A stretch of DNA of 64,000 nucleotides from M3007 sp044230315 (GTDB lineage: Bacteria > Bacteroidota > Bacteroidia > Chitinophagales > Saprospiraceae): positions 62,001-126,000 of the forward strand of contig JBGARJ010000005.1 of assembly GCA_044230315.1 (NCBI GenBank), given 5' to 3'. This document shows positions 9,237 through 18,298 of this stretch, piece after piece. Under the pieces are notes generated by a model. The model was given only the letters and a program-made list of their open reading frames with translations. It was not told the DNA's origin and did no database searches. The position numbers were made by a program, and so were the translations under genes. The stretch's first letter is position 1; each line of letters begins with the position of its first letter.

Positions 9237-9794
9237 TTACTTCTTGCCTCCGAACCGGTATCCGATGCCCAATTTCCCCTGGAACATCACATTGGGCCAA
9301 TCAATGTCTTGTTGCATGCCGTTTTCTGTATATGAGTTGTTGTCCACCAGGGCCCGTCCGGCGCCAAAACCGATATCGAACACGAAGCCGCTGCTTGACA
9401 CGACCTTGTAGCCCAGGCCGAAGCCTACGCCAAGGCGGTTGGAGGTGAAGTCGGCGTAATCGGAGTTGGAATCGTAGTTCCACTGGCGGTTGACATAGCG
9501 CAGAAACACATCTACGTAGAAGCGGTCGGCGCCATTTTTCGGGTTGAGGTAATACTTGCCCACCAGGTTGACGGGGATGTTGGTGCCTTTCACGTCGTCG
9601 ATTTTGCTGGTGCCAAAGCCGACGGCGGCTTCCACACTCAGATGCTCTTGCAGTTGAATATCGGCGCCGACGCTCAGGTCGCCAAACAACAGGCCAACCG
9701 GGTTGGCCGTGACATCCACCTGGGCTTGGGCCATTTGATTAAAGAAACACAGGAAGGCGAGGGCAACCAACGCCTGGATTGAACGGGTTTTCAT
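9237..9794 (-). CDS. small outer-membrane beta-barrel protein
   Basis: 185 residues with a clear signal peptide (MKTRSIQALVALAFLCFFNQ, cleaved after MAQA). The mature part consists of alternating hydrophobic/polar strands rich in Gly and aromatic residues (VGLLFGDLSVGADIQL, LGVGFGLGYKVV, GKLGIGYRFGGKK), as in 8-stranded porin-like proteins and the DUF3575 group. It is likely inserted in the outer membrane, and its cargo or role is unknown. The gene is monocistronic and divergent from the esterase gene across 333 bp. Confidence 0.78.
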   Translation of the reverse strand: MKTRSIQALVALAFLCFFNQMAQAQVDVTANPVGLLFGDLSVGADIQLQEHLSVEAAVGFGTSKIDDVKGTNIPVNLVGKYYLNPKNGADRFYVDVFLRYVNRQWNYDSNSDYADFTSNRLGVGFGLGYKVVSSSGFVFDIGFGAGRALVDNNSYTENGMQQDIDWPNVMFQGKLGIGYRFGGKK

Positions 9795-10127
9795 AAAAAC
9801 GTGAGTTTAGTAGTGACAGAAATGTGAATTGACAAGACAGACGCGTCCGCCCCGACACAGGTCGCAGCCTGGGAGATAAGGAAATGTTAAAATGTGCGGG
9901 GATTGTTAGGGAAGTGCCGGAACGGCTTTAGCGGTGCAGTAACAAAGCATGGCCGCCGAAGATTATTTTCTTTCGTAACTAGAGTAAGGGGGCAAGAAGA
10001 ATAAAACAATGGGTATCCTCGCTTCGATGGCAAAAAATTTGTCGAGTTTTGAACAAAGGACCCTTCACCAAGCGCAATACTTTTTCTAATTTTGCCGCGA
10101 ACGTTCAACCAACGCACGCCTTCTTGC
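9795..10127. other. 333-bp divergent intergenic region
   Basis: The region lies between the minus-strand beta-barrel gene and the plus-strand esterase. It contains a TAnnTTTG match for the esterase at 10087-10094. An 80-codon minus-strand reading frame lies inside it but shows no protein-like composition. I see no RNA structure or repeat here that I can name. Confidence 0.5.
10087..10094 (+). promoter_or_regulatory. TAnnTTTG promoter element of the esterase pair
   Basis: TAATTTTG matches the Bacteroidota -7 consensus and lies 33 nt before the esterase ATG at 10128. No good TTTG -33 box is seen at the ideal spacing. Confidence 0.42.
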
Positions 10128-10859
10128 ATGAAACGAGAAATTCACCAGTGGGTAAGTCCCCGACTGAACAAAAACATGGAAATCGCCGTCTACGGCCATT
10201 ACGGGTTCGCCCTGCTGCTTCTGCCCACCGCCGCAGCCGACTTCCTGGAATACGAGCGCTTTCACCTGATCTCGGTGCTGGAGCCTTATATCAACGCCGG
10301 GAAAGTCAAGGTTTTTTCCATCAACAGTATCAATTCGGAGGCCTGGCTCAACAACCACATGCACCCGCGCCATAAAGCCATCCGCCACCAGCAGTACAAC
10401 GGCTATGTGGAAAATGAAGTGGTGCCGTTCATCCGCATGCACTCCAGCGACGACACGCCGATCATCACCAGCGGCGCTTCGCTGGGCGCCCTGCACGCGG
10501 CCAATATGTGCTTCCGCCGACCCGACCTGTTTGCCGGCACCATTGCCATGTCGGGCGTTTACGATCTGACCACCTATACCAAAGGCTACTACGACGAAGA
10601 CGTGTACTTCAACTCCCCCTGCCACTACCTGCCCAACCTCAACGACGAATACAACCTGTCGCGCCTGCAACGCATGCCGCATATCCATATCCTCACCGGA
10701 TCGGGCGACTACGAAGATCCAGAGGCGTCGAAACGCCTGTCCGGCATCCTGTCATCCAAGGGTATCCCGCATGAACTCGACGTCTGGGGCTGGGATATGC
10801 GGCACGACTGGCCGACCTGGCGCGCTATGCTGCCGTATTATGTGGAATCGCGGTTTTAG
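10128..10859 (+). CDS. putative esterase (alpha/beta hydrolase, esterase-D type), cytoplasmic
   Basis: 243 residues from ATG 10128; an upstream in-frame start at 10092 overlaps the promoter motif. The nucleophile elbow GASLGA places Ser at residue 118. A likely acid lies in TGSGDYED, and a likely catalytic His lies in MRHDWPTW near the C-terminus. There is no signal peptide, so it should be cytoplasmic. Relatives are annotated as esterases of unknown substrate. It is followed 63 bp later by a second, exported member of the same superfamily, and the two probably form an operon. Confidence 0.8.
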   Translation: MKREIHQWVSPRLNKNMEIAVYGHYGFALLLLPTAAADFLEYERFHLISVLEPYINAGKVKVFSINSINSEAWLNNHMHPRHKAIRHQQYNGYVENEVVPFIRMHSSDDTPIITSGASLGALHAANMCFRRPDLFAGTIAMSGVYDLTTYTKGYYDEDVYFNSPCHYLPNLNDEYNLSRLQRMPHIHILTGSGDYEDPEASKRLSGILSSKGIPHELDVWGWDMRHDWPTWRAMLPYYVESRF

Positions 10860-10922
10860 CGCTTGGTGATCGATGGATTACCATGCCTATATTGAATCCA
10901 CAACCTAAGACTGCACCGCACC

Positions 10923-11744
10923 ATGTATCGTTTTTGCCTGCCACTTGCTCTGCTGATGACTACCCATCTCGTCCGGGCCGGTCACGTCGACACGCTCGAA
11001 ATTTACAGCCCGTCGATGCACAAGGCCATCAAGTGCCTGGTCGTTACACCGGATAATTACTCTTTTTTCGAGGCGCCGTACCCCGTGTTGTACCTCCTGC
11101 ACGGCTGGAGCGGCAACTTTTCCGGTTGGCTGGGCGACGCGCCCCAGTTGCGCCAGCACGCCGATACCTACCAGATGATCGTGGTGTGCCCCGACGGCGG
11201 TTATGACAGCTGGTACCTCGACAGCCCGGTGGACTCCGCAGTGCGTTACGAGACACATATCACCCAGGAGGTGGTGCCGTATATCGACTATTACTACCAT
11301 ACCCGGCGCGACCCCGGCGGCCGGGCCATCGCCGGCCTCAGCATGGGTGGGCACGGCGCCCTGTACCTGGCCATCCGGCACCCGGAGTTGTTCGGTGCTG
11401 CGGGCAGCATGGCCGGTGGACTGGATTTGCGGCCGTTCCGGAAAAACAACTGGGATCTGGAAGGCGTACTCGGATCGCCCGAAACCCACTGGGATAACTG
11501 GGAAGCCAGCTCCGTGGTCAACCTCGTTCCTCTGCTCAAGGGGCATGCGCTGGACCTGATCATCGATTGCGGTGTGGGCGATTTTTTTCTGGAAGCCAAC
11601 CGCGCCATGCACCTGGCATTGCTGGCAGCCGGCATCCCGCACGAATACACCGAGCGGCCCGGTGAGCACAGCCATGCCTACTGGGCTAATGCCGTGGACC
11701 TGCAGGCGGTCTTCTTCCACAAGTTTTTTCAGCGAAACCGTTGA
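10923..11744 (+). CDS. exported esterase (PF00756-type, S-formylglutathione hydrolase-like fold)
   Basis: 273 residues with an N-terminal signal sequence (MYRFCLPLALLMTTHLVRA). The alpha/beta-hydrolase core shows the oxyanion segment VLYLLHGWSGNFSGW, the nucleophile GLSMGGHGA (Ser140), and a C-terminal His in PGEHSHAYW. It is similar in layout to feruloyl/acetyl-xylan esterases and esterase D, and probably acts in the periplasm or outside the cell on an ester-linked sugar or acyl compound. Its 3' end overlaps the convergent oxidoreductase gene by 16 bp. Confidence 0.83.
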   Translation: MYRFCLPLALLMTTHLVRAGHVDTLEIYSPSMHKAIKCLVVTPDNYSFFEAPYPVLYLLHGWSGNFSGWLGDAPQLRQHADTYQMIVVCPDGGYDSWYLDSPVDSAVRYETHITQEVVPYIDYYYHTRRDPGGRAIAGLSMGGHGALYLAIRHPELFGAAGSMAGGLDLRPFRKNNWDLEGVLGSPETHWDNWEASSVVNLVPLLKGHALDLIIDCGVGDFFLEANRAMHLALLAAGIPHEYTERPGEHSHAYWANAVDLQAVFFHKFFQRNR

Positions 11745-12766
11745 ATATCCACCTCGCGGTCTAGCGCCTTGCCCTCCAGGATATGATCGGCCAGGTGTGC
11801 CGCCCAGAACGGCGCGAGCAGGGCGCCCTTCGTGCCTAAGCCGTTAAAAATAAAGGCTTTACGTTCAATTGGACTTTCCCCCAGGAATGGGCGGCGGTCT
11901 TTTACCGTGGGTCGTACGGCGGCCATACGTCGCACCACTTCGTACTCCACGGCGAGCATGGGTCGGATGCGGGCTTCGAGGAAGGCTTGTTCGGCTTCAC
12001 TGGGCCCGTCGTCGTCGTAGGCCCAGTTGTAGGAAGCGCCGGCCCAAAATAGCCCGTCACCGAGAGGCGCCAGCAACATCGTTTTTTTGAGCATCTCCGT
12101 ATGGATGTGGGCAGCTTGCGGCGCTCGAAACCGCAGGATCATGGCCTCGCCTTTCGACAGTTGCCAGGCCAGTCCCGGGAAAAGCGGATTCAGGGCGGCG
12201 CGATAGCCTTCGCAAAAAACAACAGCGTCGAAATCGCCCGCCGCTACCCGCGTCCGCGCGGTTTGTGTCGACCACTGCTCCGGAGTCAGCCATCCTTCCT
12301 GCAGGGCCAACCGGCGGAATTGCTGCATCAGCATGGAAAAATCTACCCGGGCAGCGTTCCGGATAACCCCTACTGAGAATCCAGGCGCCAGGACCGGCGC
12401 CCAGGCGCCCGCGTCTGCTCGTTCGCCCAGCAACGCGCCGTATTCCGGGGTGGCCATTCGCAGGGCCCAATCGTTTTTTTCCTGCGGGGTTTCGAGCAGG
12501 CGCAAAATGGAATGATCGTGCCAGATGCGGACGCCCAACGCTTGTTCCATCTCCCGGTAGGCAGATTGCGCCAGGGTGTAGAAGTCGTCGAAGCGCCAGG
12601 ATTTCACAAAGCGCTTGCCGGTCACAGGGTTGATGATCCCGGCGGCAACGCCCGATGATTGGTGGGGGTGTGCAGCATCTGCCACGTGTACTTGTACGCC
12701 GCGTTGGCGGAGCGTCCAGGCCAGCACGGTGCCGGCAATGCCCTGACCAATAACCAGAACCCGCAT
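11729..12766 (-). CDS. FAD-dependent oxidoreductase (DAO/glycine-oxidase superfamily)
   Basis: 345 residues. The Rossmann dinucleotide motif VIGQGIAGTVLA begins at residue 4. A DAO-type segment SSGVAAGIINPVTGKRF follows, as in proteins related to the MnmC C-terminal domain and D-amino-acid oxidases. The C-terminal FAD-contact region reads FIFNGLGTKGALLAPFWA. It probably oxidises an amine or amino acid, with the substrate unknown. The ATG (12766-12764) shares one base with the TGA of the upstream gene, so translation is coupled. The 3' end overlaps the esterase tail-to-tail. Confidence 0.83.
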   Translation of the reverse strand: MRVLVIGQGIAGTVLAWTLRQRGVQVHVADAAHPHQSSGVAAGIINPVTGKRFVKSWRFDDFYTLAQSAYREMEQALGVRIWHDHSILRLLETPQEKNDWALRMATPEYGALLGERADAGAWAPVLAPGFSVGVIRNAARVDFSMLMQQFRRLALQEGWLTPEQWSTQTARTRVAAGDFDAVVFCEGYRAALNPLFPGLAWQLSKGEAMILRFRAPQAAHIHTEMLKKTMLLAPLGDGLFWAGASYNWAYDDDGPSEAEQAFLEARIRPMLAVEYEVVRRMAAVRPTVKDRRPFLGESPIERKAFIFNGLGTKGALLAPFWAAHLADHILEGKALDREVDIQRFR

Positions 12767-13491
12767 CAACTATAGCGCCGGCGGACCAGTTTGATGAAAT
12801 TCTTGGCTGTTTCCAGGTGTTTCTTGTCAGTCCAGCGGTAACGAATCACACAATGTTCGAGCAGGAACGATTTAGCTTGTTCCATACCGGTGAAACCGTT
12901 GAGCGCGGTAATGGCGTTTTCAAACGCCTGGCTGTCGCCGCCGAACAATTCGCGCGTGAGCAACAGCCGGTCGTTCAGGGCGATCGCTTTGCGCAGATCG
13001 GGCACGGGCAATTCCGACAGTTTTTCCGACAGTTCTTTGGCCTGTTTTTGCTCGAACAAGGCCTCCGCCTCGGGCGGCACAGCCGGAAAACTCAGCGGGG
13101 GTGCGGCGGGAGCGGGCGGCTTGATAGTCGGCAGGGGCTCCGGCGGCTTGATCGCCTCCACCACGACGGGCGGCGGCGGCGGAGCGGGAGCAGGCTTTTC
13201 TTCCGGCGGCGGAGCGGCTTCGGCCACCGGCGGTTTCGGCGGGACTACTGCAGCGACCGGCGGCGGGGGCTCGGCGGGTTCGGCCGGCCGCGGGGTTGCC
13301 TTAACCGGTTCTTTTTTAGCGCCGCTGTTTGCCGACTCCGGGTCATCGGAAAGGATGGCGTCGTACAACTCCCTTATGTACGACAGCATGATGTCGACAT
13401 CGATCCGCAGGATATTTTCCGGGTCTTTGCTCATCCGCCCAAATTCCCGGTTGATTTTGTCCAGGTAGATTTTCGTTTTCAATAAGTCCAT
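12766..13491 (-). CDS. conserved Bacteroidota protein with long proline-rich linker
   Basis: 241 residues from ATG 13491; an in-frame extension to 13614 is less likely because conserved sequence starts at MDLLKTKIYLDKINREF. There are three parts. The first is a helical N-terminal domain (residues 1-55). The second is a linker of about 90 residues made almost only of Pro, Ala, Val, Glu and Lys. The third is a C-terminal helical domain (about residues 155-241) with LLLTRELFGGDSQAFENAI, which I recognise as a recurrent Bacteroidota domain of unknown function. There is no signal peptide. It is the first gene of a two-gene unit with the FAD oxidoreductase. Confidence 0.72.
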   Translation of the reverse strand: MDLLKTKIYLDKINREFGRMSKDPENILRIDVDIMLSYIRELYDAILSDDPESANSGAKKEPVKATPRPAEPAEPPPPVAAVVPPKPPVAEAAPPPEEKPAPAPPPPPVVVEAIKPPEPLPTIKPPAPAAPPLSFPAVPPEAEALFEQKQAKELSEKLSELPVPDLRKAIALNDRLLLTRELFGGDSQAFENAITALNGFTGMEQAKSFLLEHCVIRYRWTDKKHLETAKNFIKLVRRRYS

Positions 13492-13642
13492 AAGAATATT
13501 TTCGTCTGGAGCGCCTTTCGGGCTATTTCCTAATATTGCAGCCGGGAAAAGGTATCCAGTCTGGTAAACGGTTTGGTTTTTCCCCCGGCGAATTTCAATA
13601 AATACCTGGAACATTCGCGCATTGCATTTAAAAATTCACACT

Positions 13643-14227
13643 ATGTTTCTCGAACCACATTTTAAGGGGCAGCGCTCCGGCTGGATAGAAGTGATCTGCG
13701 GCTGCATGTTTTCCGGTAAAACGGAAGAGCTCATCCGACGGCTGAAACGCGCTACGATTGCCGATTTGAAGGTGGAGGTGTTCAAACCCAAACTGGATAC
13801 CCGTTTTGCCGAAACCAGCATCGTTTCACACGACACCAGCGCGTTGTGGGCCACGCCGGTGGAGGAAGCTGCCGACATTCTGGATATCAGCCCTGAAACG
13901 GCGGTGGTTGGAGTCGATGAGGCGCAGTTTTTTGATGCGGGTCTGCCGGAAGTATGTCAGGAATTGGCCCTGCGTGGGGTCCGGGTTGTAGTGGCCGGAC
14001 TGGATATGGATTTTCGAGGGAAACCCTTCGGGCCGATTCCGGCTATGCTGGCTATTGCTGAGTATGTTACCAAGGTCCATGCGATTTGCGTGCATTGCGG
14101 AAACCTTGCTACCCATTCGTTCCGTCTGGCACATGGTGATGAGGTAATCCTGCTCGGGGAAAAGGAACAGTATGAGCCGCGGTGCCGGTCTTGCTACCAG
14201 ATGGGGAATATTTTGCGGTTGAAATAA
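13643..14227 (+). CDS. tdk: thymidine kinase
   Basis: 194 residues from ATG 13643; the in-frame TTG at 13622 is less likely. It is a type II thymidine kinase. The P-loop GCMFSGKT is at residues 20-27, the DEAQFF motif holds the catalytic Glu, a lasso region follows, and structural zinc cysteines occur in CVHCG and CRSC. It phosphorylates thymidine to dTMP in the pyrimidine salvage pathway. It is divergent from the proline-rich-linker gene. Confidence 0.95.
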   Translation: MFLEPHFKGQRSGWIEVICGCMFSGKTEELIRRLKRATIADLKVEVFKPKLDTRFAETSIVSHDTSALWATPVEEAADILDISPETAVVGVDEAQFFDAGLPEVCQELALRGVRVVVAGLDMDFRGKPFGPIPAMLAIAEYVTKVHAICVHCGNLATHSFRLAHGDEVILLGEKEQYEPRCRSCYQMGNILRLK

Positions 14228-14351
14228 GGTGTTTTGTGCTGGCGCGATCATCGCTTGCGCAGGGTGATCGCACAGATTACCCGGAGTCGCCGCAGAAGAC
14301 CAGATGGACTGCCACTGGTTTGATTGGAGTTGAACGGATTTTGGCACACCT

Positions 14352-15149
14352 TCATTCCGGGCCAGTAAACGGTTTTTTAAACAGCCATAGCCACCCTTCC
14401 AGGTATTTGCCATACACGCCAAATTGCCGCTCCTGCCGGCGCCATGCCTTGTCTTGCCGGCGCAACGCGGGCGACAAGCGCGTTTTTAGCCAACCCCAAC
14501 GGGAAAAAACCGTAGATAACAGGCGGGTGGTATGCCAGGGCAGTTTGGCCGGGGCGGGGATTCGTTCGAGTGACTGGGCGGATACCCAGGCAAACCCGGC
14601 AGATTCGAACAACGCGCGCCAGTCGGCGGGGTAGGGGAAGCGCTCGGTGGCCTGCACAAGGCCAAAGGCGCGCAGGCATTGCTCATTGATCGCCCTTATG
14701 GTATCGGCCCTAACATGTGGGCGCCAGATCGATTCGTTGCAACAAAACCGACCGCCGGGCCGCAGCACCCGAAACAATTCGGCTACCAGGCCGGGCAATT
14801 GATCGTCGGGCACGATGGCCAGCACCGATTCACAAAAAACGGCGTCGAAAAAATGGTCGGGAAACGGCAGTAAACCGTCGTACAGTTGCACGGAAACATT
14901 CCGCAACCCACACCAGCGCAGGCGCCGCCTGGCAGCTGCCAGCATCGTTTCCGATCGTTCCAGACCAAACCAAGCTGCCCCGGGTACCGTTCCAGCCAGT
15001 AGCGCCAGGGTGTGGCCGGTGCCAAAACCCAGTTCGAGTATCCGTTCGTCCGCTTTGGGCGCCATCGCCTCCGCCAGCAATGCAGTGCCGGCCGCGCCAC
15101 GCGCATGCAGGTAAGGCGTAAGGGTACGGGCAAAAAAATCCAACAACAT
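14352..15149 (-). CDS. class I SAM-dependent methyltransferase
   Basis: 265 residues. Motif I is LELGFGTGHTLALLAG (about residue 39), the acidic motif II is FGLER, and the post-motif region FDAVFCESVLAIVPDD is followed by LFRVLRPGGRFCCNE. This matches the UbiE/Methyltransf_11 fold. The C-terminal 100 residues are basic and amphipathic, and the acceptor is unknown. It is divergent from purH across 63 bp. Confidence 0.8.
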   Translation of the reverse strand: MLLDFFARTLTPYLHARGAAGTALLAEAMAPKADERILELGFGTGHTLALLAGTVPGAAWFGLERSETMLAAARRRLRWCGLRNVSVQLYDGLLPFPDHFFDAVFCESVLAIVPDDQLPGLVAELFRVLRPGGRFCCNESIWRPHVRADTIRAINEQCLRAFGLVQATERFPYPADWRALFESAGFAWVSAQSLERIPAPAKLPWHTTRLLSTVFSRWGWLKTRLSPALRRQDKAWRRQERQFGVYGKYLEGWLWLFKKPFTGPE

Positions 15150-15186
15150 AGATCAACCGCAGGGCACTGTTCCAATACAGGCGTTG

Positions 15187-15194
15187 TACTTTTG
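15187..15194 (+). promoter_or_regulatory. TAnnTTTG promoter element of purH
   Basis: TACTTTTG is a perfect match to the Bacteroidota -7 consensus, 18 nt before the purH ATG at 15213. This supports the chosen start over the longer frame opening at 15012. Confidence 0.5.
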
Positions 15195-15212
15195 CGGACT
15201 CAACAGCAACAC

Positions 15213-16763
15213 ATGGCAAAAGCACAGAAAACGGCTTCCGGAAGCCGCAAAATCCGGTCCGCTCTCATTTCCGTTTATTCGAAAGATGGTCTGGAGCCTA
15301 TTATCCGCCGGCTGCACGAACTCCATGTCGTGTTATACAGTACCGGCGGCACGCAAACCTACATCGAAAAACTCGGCATTCCGGCTATACCGGTGGAACA
15401 ACTGACCGGATATCCCAGCATTTTGGATGGGCGCGTCAAAACCCTGCACCCTGCGGTGTTCGGCGGCCTGCTGGCGCGCCGCGAAAAAGATCACCTCGAA
15501 CAACTGCAACAGTACAATATCCCCGAGATCGACTGCGTGATCGTGGACCTGTACCCCTTTGAAGAAACCGTACTGGCAACCAACGACCCGGCCGAGATCA
15601 TCGAGAAAATCGATATCGGCGGGGTGTCGCTGATCCGCGCAGCGGCCAAAAACTGGAAGGATGTCGTGGTAGTGGCATCCAAAGAGGAATATGGATTATT
15701 TTTCGACCTGCTTCGCGACCAGGACGGCGAGTTCACCTCGTTCAATCGCCGTGAGTTTGCCCGCCGGGCCTTCAAGGTCACGTCCAATTACGATGTCGCC
15801 ATTTTTAACTGGTTCAACGAAGGCACCACCGATATTTCATTCAAATACTCGATTCACCGTTCCGATATCCTGCGGTACGGTGAAAATCCGCACCAGTCGG
15901 GGGTATTTTTCGGCGATTTCGAACAGGTGTTTGACAAACTGAATGGCAAAGCCATTTCCTACAATAACCTGATCGACATCGACGCGGCAGTGCAACTCAT
16001 GCGCGAATTCCAGCTGGGCAAACCCACGTTTGCCATCCTGAAACACACCAACGCCTGCGGTATAGCACGGCGCCACAGCCTGATCGAAGCCTGGCAAGCC
16101 GCACTGGCCTGCGACCCCACATCGGCCTTTGGCGGCATCTTTATCACCAACTCCAAGGTGGACCTCGAAACGGCCCGCGAGATCAATAAGTTGTTCTATG
16201 AAGTGCTCATTGCGCCGGATTACGACCTGGACGCGCTGGAATTGCTGCGCAAAAAAGAAGCGCGCATCCTGCTGCGAATCAAGGCATTCGATATCCGCCT
16301 GCGTAGTTTCCGGAGCCTGCTCAATGGCGTGGTGGAGCAAGACACCGACCTCAAAACCGAAACGGAAGCCGACCTGAAAACGGTAACCCGGCGCACTCCG
16401 ACGCCAAAGGAAGTGGGCGAACTCCTGTTTGCCGTAAAATGCGTCAAGCACCTGAAATCAAATGCCATCGCCCTGGTAAAAGAGCGGCAGTTGATCGGCA
16501 TGGGCTGCGGCCAGCCTTCGCGGGTGGATGCGTTACGACAGGCTATCGCCAAGGCTAAAGCCTTCGGGTTTGACCTGAACGGGGCGGTCATGGCGTCCGA
16601 TGCCTTTTTCCCGTTCCCCGACTGCGTGGAGATCGCTGCCGATGCCGGTATTACAGCCGTCATTCAGCCCGGTGGATCGGTAAAAGATCAGGACAGCATC
16701 GACGCTTGCGACGAACGGGACATGGCCATGGTGTTAACCGGGTTTCGGCACTTCCGGCATTGA
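15213..16763 (+). CDS. purH: bifunctional AICAR formyltransferase / IMP cyclohydrolase
   Basis: 516 residues, close to the usual length of about 520. The N-terminal MGS-like IMP cyclohydrolase domain carries the signature GRVKTLHPAVFGGLLARR. The C-terminal AICAR transformylase domain carries RYGENPHQ, the catalytic Lys-His of ILKHTNACGIA, and SDAFFPFPDCVE near the end. It carries out the last two steps of de novo purine synthesis, from AICAR to IMP, using 10-formyl-tetrahydrofolate. The reading frame extends back to 15012, but that part overlaps the divergent methyltransferase and lies before the promoter motif. Confidence 0.96.
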   Translation: MAKAQKTASGSRKIRSALISVYSKDGLEPIIRRLHELHVVLYSTGGTQTYIEKLGIPAIPVEQLTGYPSILDGRVKTLHPAVFGGLLARREKDHLEQLQQYNIPEIDCVIVDLYPFEETVLATNDPAEIIEKIDIGGVSLIRAAAKNWKDVVVVASKEEYGLFFDLLRDQDGEFTSFNRREFARRAFKVTSNYDVAIFNWFNEGTTDISFKYSIHRSDILRYGENPHQSGVFFGDFEQVFDKLNGKAISYNNLIDIDAAVQLMREFQLGKPTFAILKHTNACGIARRHSLIEAWQAALACDPTSAFGGIFITNSKVDLETAREINKLFYEVLIAPDYDLDALELLRKKEARILLRIKAFDIRLRSFRSLLNGVVEQDTDLKTETEADLKTVTRRTPTPKEVGELLFAVKCVKHLKSNAIALVKERQLIGMGCGQPSRVDALRQAIAKAKAFGFDLNGAVMASDAFFPFPDCVEIAADAGITAVIQPGGSVKDQDSIDACDERDMAMVLTGFRHFRH

Positions 16764-16809
16764 TCTTGCCGGGTTTGGGAAATTCCAGGTTGGACCTTGG
16801 AAATTCACG

Positions 16810-17121
16810 CTATTCCAATTTGCCCTGCGCTAAAAAAGCGCGCAACAGCCGCCCTGCCTCGCCGTCCTTGATCCGCTTTTGCATGCCTTCCGGATGTTCG
16901 AGCAGGGTCTTAGCCTGGTCAAATGGCATTTTCTCGTACATTTTACCGCCCGGAAAATGACAGGGCGTGCAACGGTCCTTTAAGATCGGGAGGATTTGTT
17001 GGTCGAACACCACGGTATCTGCCCTTGGAACCTGGTTGGGCGCTGCAGCCAGTGTTGGTTGGCGGTGCGGCGCTAAATAGAGCGTCATCCCACACAACAG
17101 GAGGAACAATATTGCCTTCAT
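16810..17121 (-). CDS. small mono-haem cytochrome c-like protein
   Basis: 103 residues from ATG 17121, where a signal peptide begins (MKAILFLLLCGMTLYLAP). An in-frame extension to 17238 has no such feature. The mature protein has one CXXCH haem-c site (CTPCH) in ILPILKDRCTPCHFPGG, a pattern common in haem-binding domains of Bacteroidota. It is probably periplasmic. It lies 126 bp downstream of the di-haem peroxidase on the same strand, so it could be the electron partner of that enzyme (inference). Confidence 0.72.
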   Translation of the reverse strand: MKAILFLLLCGMTLYLAPHRQPTLAAAPNQVPRADTVVFDQQILPILKDRCTPCHFPGGKMYEKMPFDQAKTLLEHPEGMQKRIKDGEAGRLLRAFLAQGKLE

Positions 17122-17247
17122 AGCGAAAAAGTTGTTTTTGTTCCCGGTAAAAATACCTTGTTTCACCACTTCTTGCAATGAAAGCCGCGTGTTTCGGATG
17201 GGCTTATGCAATTTTAAGTGCGTTCTGCTATAAACCACTCACCGGCG

Positions 17248-18252
17248 TTAAAATGGATTTTTCAGGCTTGGGTCCTGGATAAACGTTGTATCGGTGAGGG
17301 TTTTGAGGAAGGCCAACAAGTCGCTTTTTTCTTTTGCCGTCAGGTGCAGCCCGCCCTGGTTGACCTTTTTCATCAACGGATCGACCGTCGGGGAATAGTG
17401 CACATTTTCGCTGTAAAAATTGATGACCTCCTCGAGGGTCTGGTAACGGCCGTCGTGCATATAAGGCGCCGTAAGCGCGATATTGCGCAACGTCGGCGTT
17501 TTGAATTTCCCGTAATCGGAATTTTTCTCACTCACAGCGGCGTAGCCGGGCAATGCAGGGACGGCATCCAGACCGTTGTTGTGCAGTTGGTTGTCGGTAA
17601 AAAGCACGCCGCCGTGGCAGTGAAAACAATCGCCGCGCTCCGTGTAAAAAATCAAGGCGCCGTCCACTTCCTCATCGCTTAAAAAAAGCCCGATATCCGC
17701 CCAAACGGACATGTCGCGCGTGGAGTGCCCCGACACCAGCGTGCGTTCCCATTGCGCGAGGGCTTTGGCGGCCAGTTCGGCTGTGATCGTTTTGGTGCCG
17801 AACGCCTCGTAAAACAGCCGCGGGTATTCTGGATGGTTTTGCAGGCGGGTCAGGTCCGTTTTGAAAAACTGGGTGACCTCAAACAGCATAATGTCTTCCA
17901 ATGTGCCCCGCACCCGGCCGTCCCAAAGAAAATTGGTACTCCAGGCGAGATTAACGTGCGGCAAAACGGTTGCTGCAGAGGAAAACGATTGCTGTTGCGT
18001 GTGACAACCGGCACACGACAATTCACCGGTGGGGTGCAATGCGGTGTCGTAATAGAGCATCCGACCTAGTTTGACGCCCTGTACCGTAGTGGGATTGCCG
18101 GCCGGGATCTCCATTGGCGGAAACCAGGCGGGTATTTTGATCTCGTAAGGCGTTGGGTTGTAGGTGTACGGCTCTTCCACCGCCTCGGGCTTACAACCGG
18201 GATGGCTTAAAAGGAGCAAGGCAGTGACCAGCAAAGTGCCAAGTTGTTTCAT
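17248..18252 (-). CDS. di-haem cytochrome c peroxidase family protein (MauG/MbnH-like)
   Basis: 334 residues from ATG 18252. A lipoprotein-type signal (LLLLSHPGC, Cys20) should anchor it to a membrane. There are two haem-c sites: CAGCH at residues 80-84 and CFHCH at 209-213. The family segments FLWDGRV, LRNIALTAPYMHDGRY and TLEEVINFY are present. Family members are bacterial peroxidases or, as in MauG and MbnH, enzymes that oxidise protein side chains. The gene immediately upstream encodes an MbnP-like protein. In methanotrophs MbnH converts a Trp of MbnP to kynurenine, so this is the most likely type (inference from gene pairing). Confidence 0.85.
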   Translation of the reverse strand: MKQLGTLLVTALLLLSHPGCKPEAVEEPYTYNPTPYEIKIPAWFPPMEIPAGNPTTVQGVKLGRMLYYDTALHPTGELSCAGCHTQQQSFSSAATVLPHVNLAWSTNFLWDGRVRGTLEDIMLFEVTQFFKTDLTRLQNHPEYPRLFYEAFGTKTITAELAAKALAQWERTLVSGHSTRDMSVWADIGLFLSDEEVDGALIFYTERGDCFHCHGGVLFTDNQLHNNGLDAVPALPGYAAVSEKNSDYGKFKTPTLRNIALTAPYMHDGRYQTLEEVINFYSENVHYSPTVDPLMKKVNQGGLHLTAKEKSDLLAFLKTLTDTTFIQDPSLKNPF

Positions 18253-18298
18253 CGATGCTCGGTTTAAATGCTTGAAAACTACAATTATAGCTACGCGA

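Noticed and set aside
9887..10129. 80-codon minus-strand reading frame in the 333-bp divergent gap
   Set aside because: The composition is not protein-like, it shows no recognisable motif, and it overlaps the start and promoter of the esterase.
14244..14271. 7-bp inverted repeat after tdk as a terminator
   Set aside because: The loop is 14 nt, no T-run follows on either strand, and the stem is weak.
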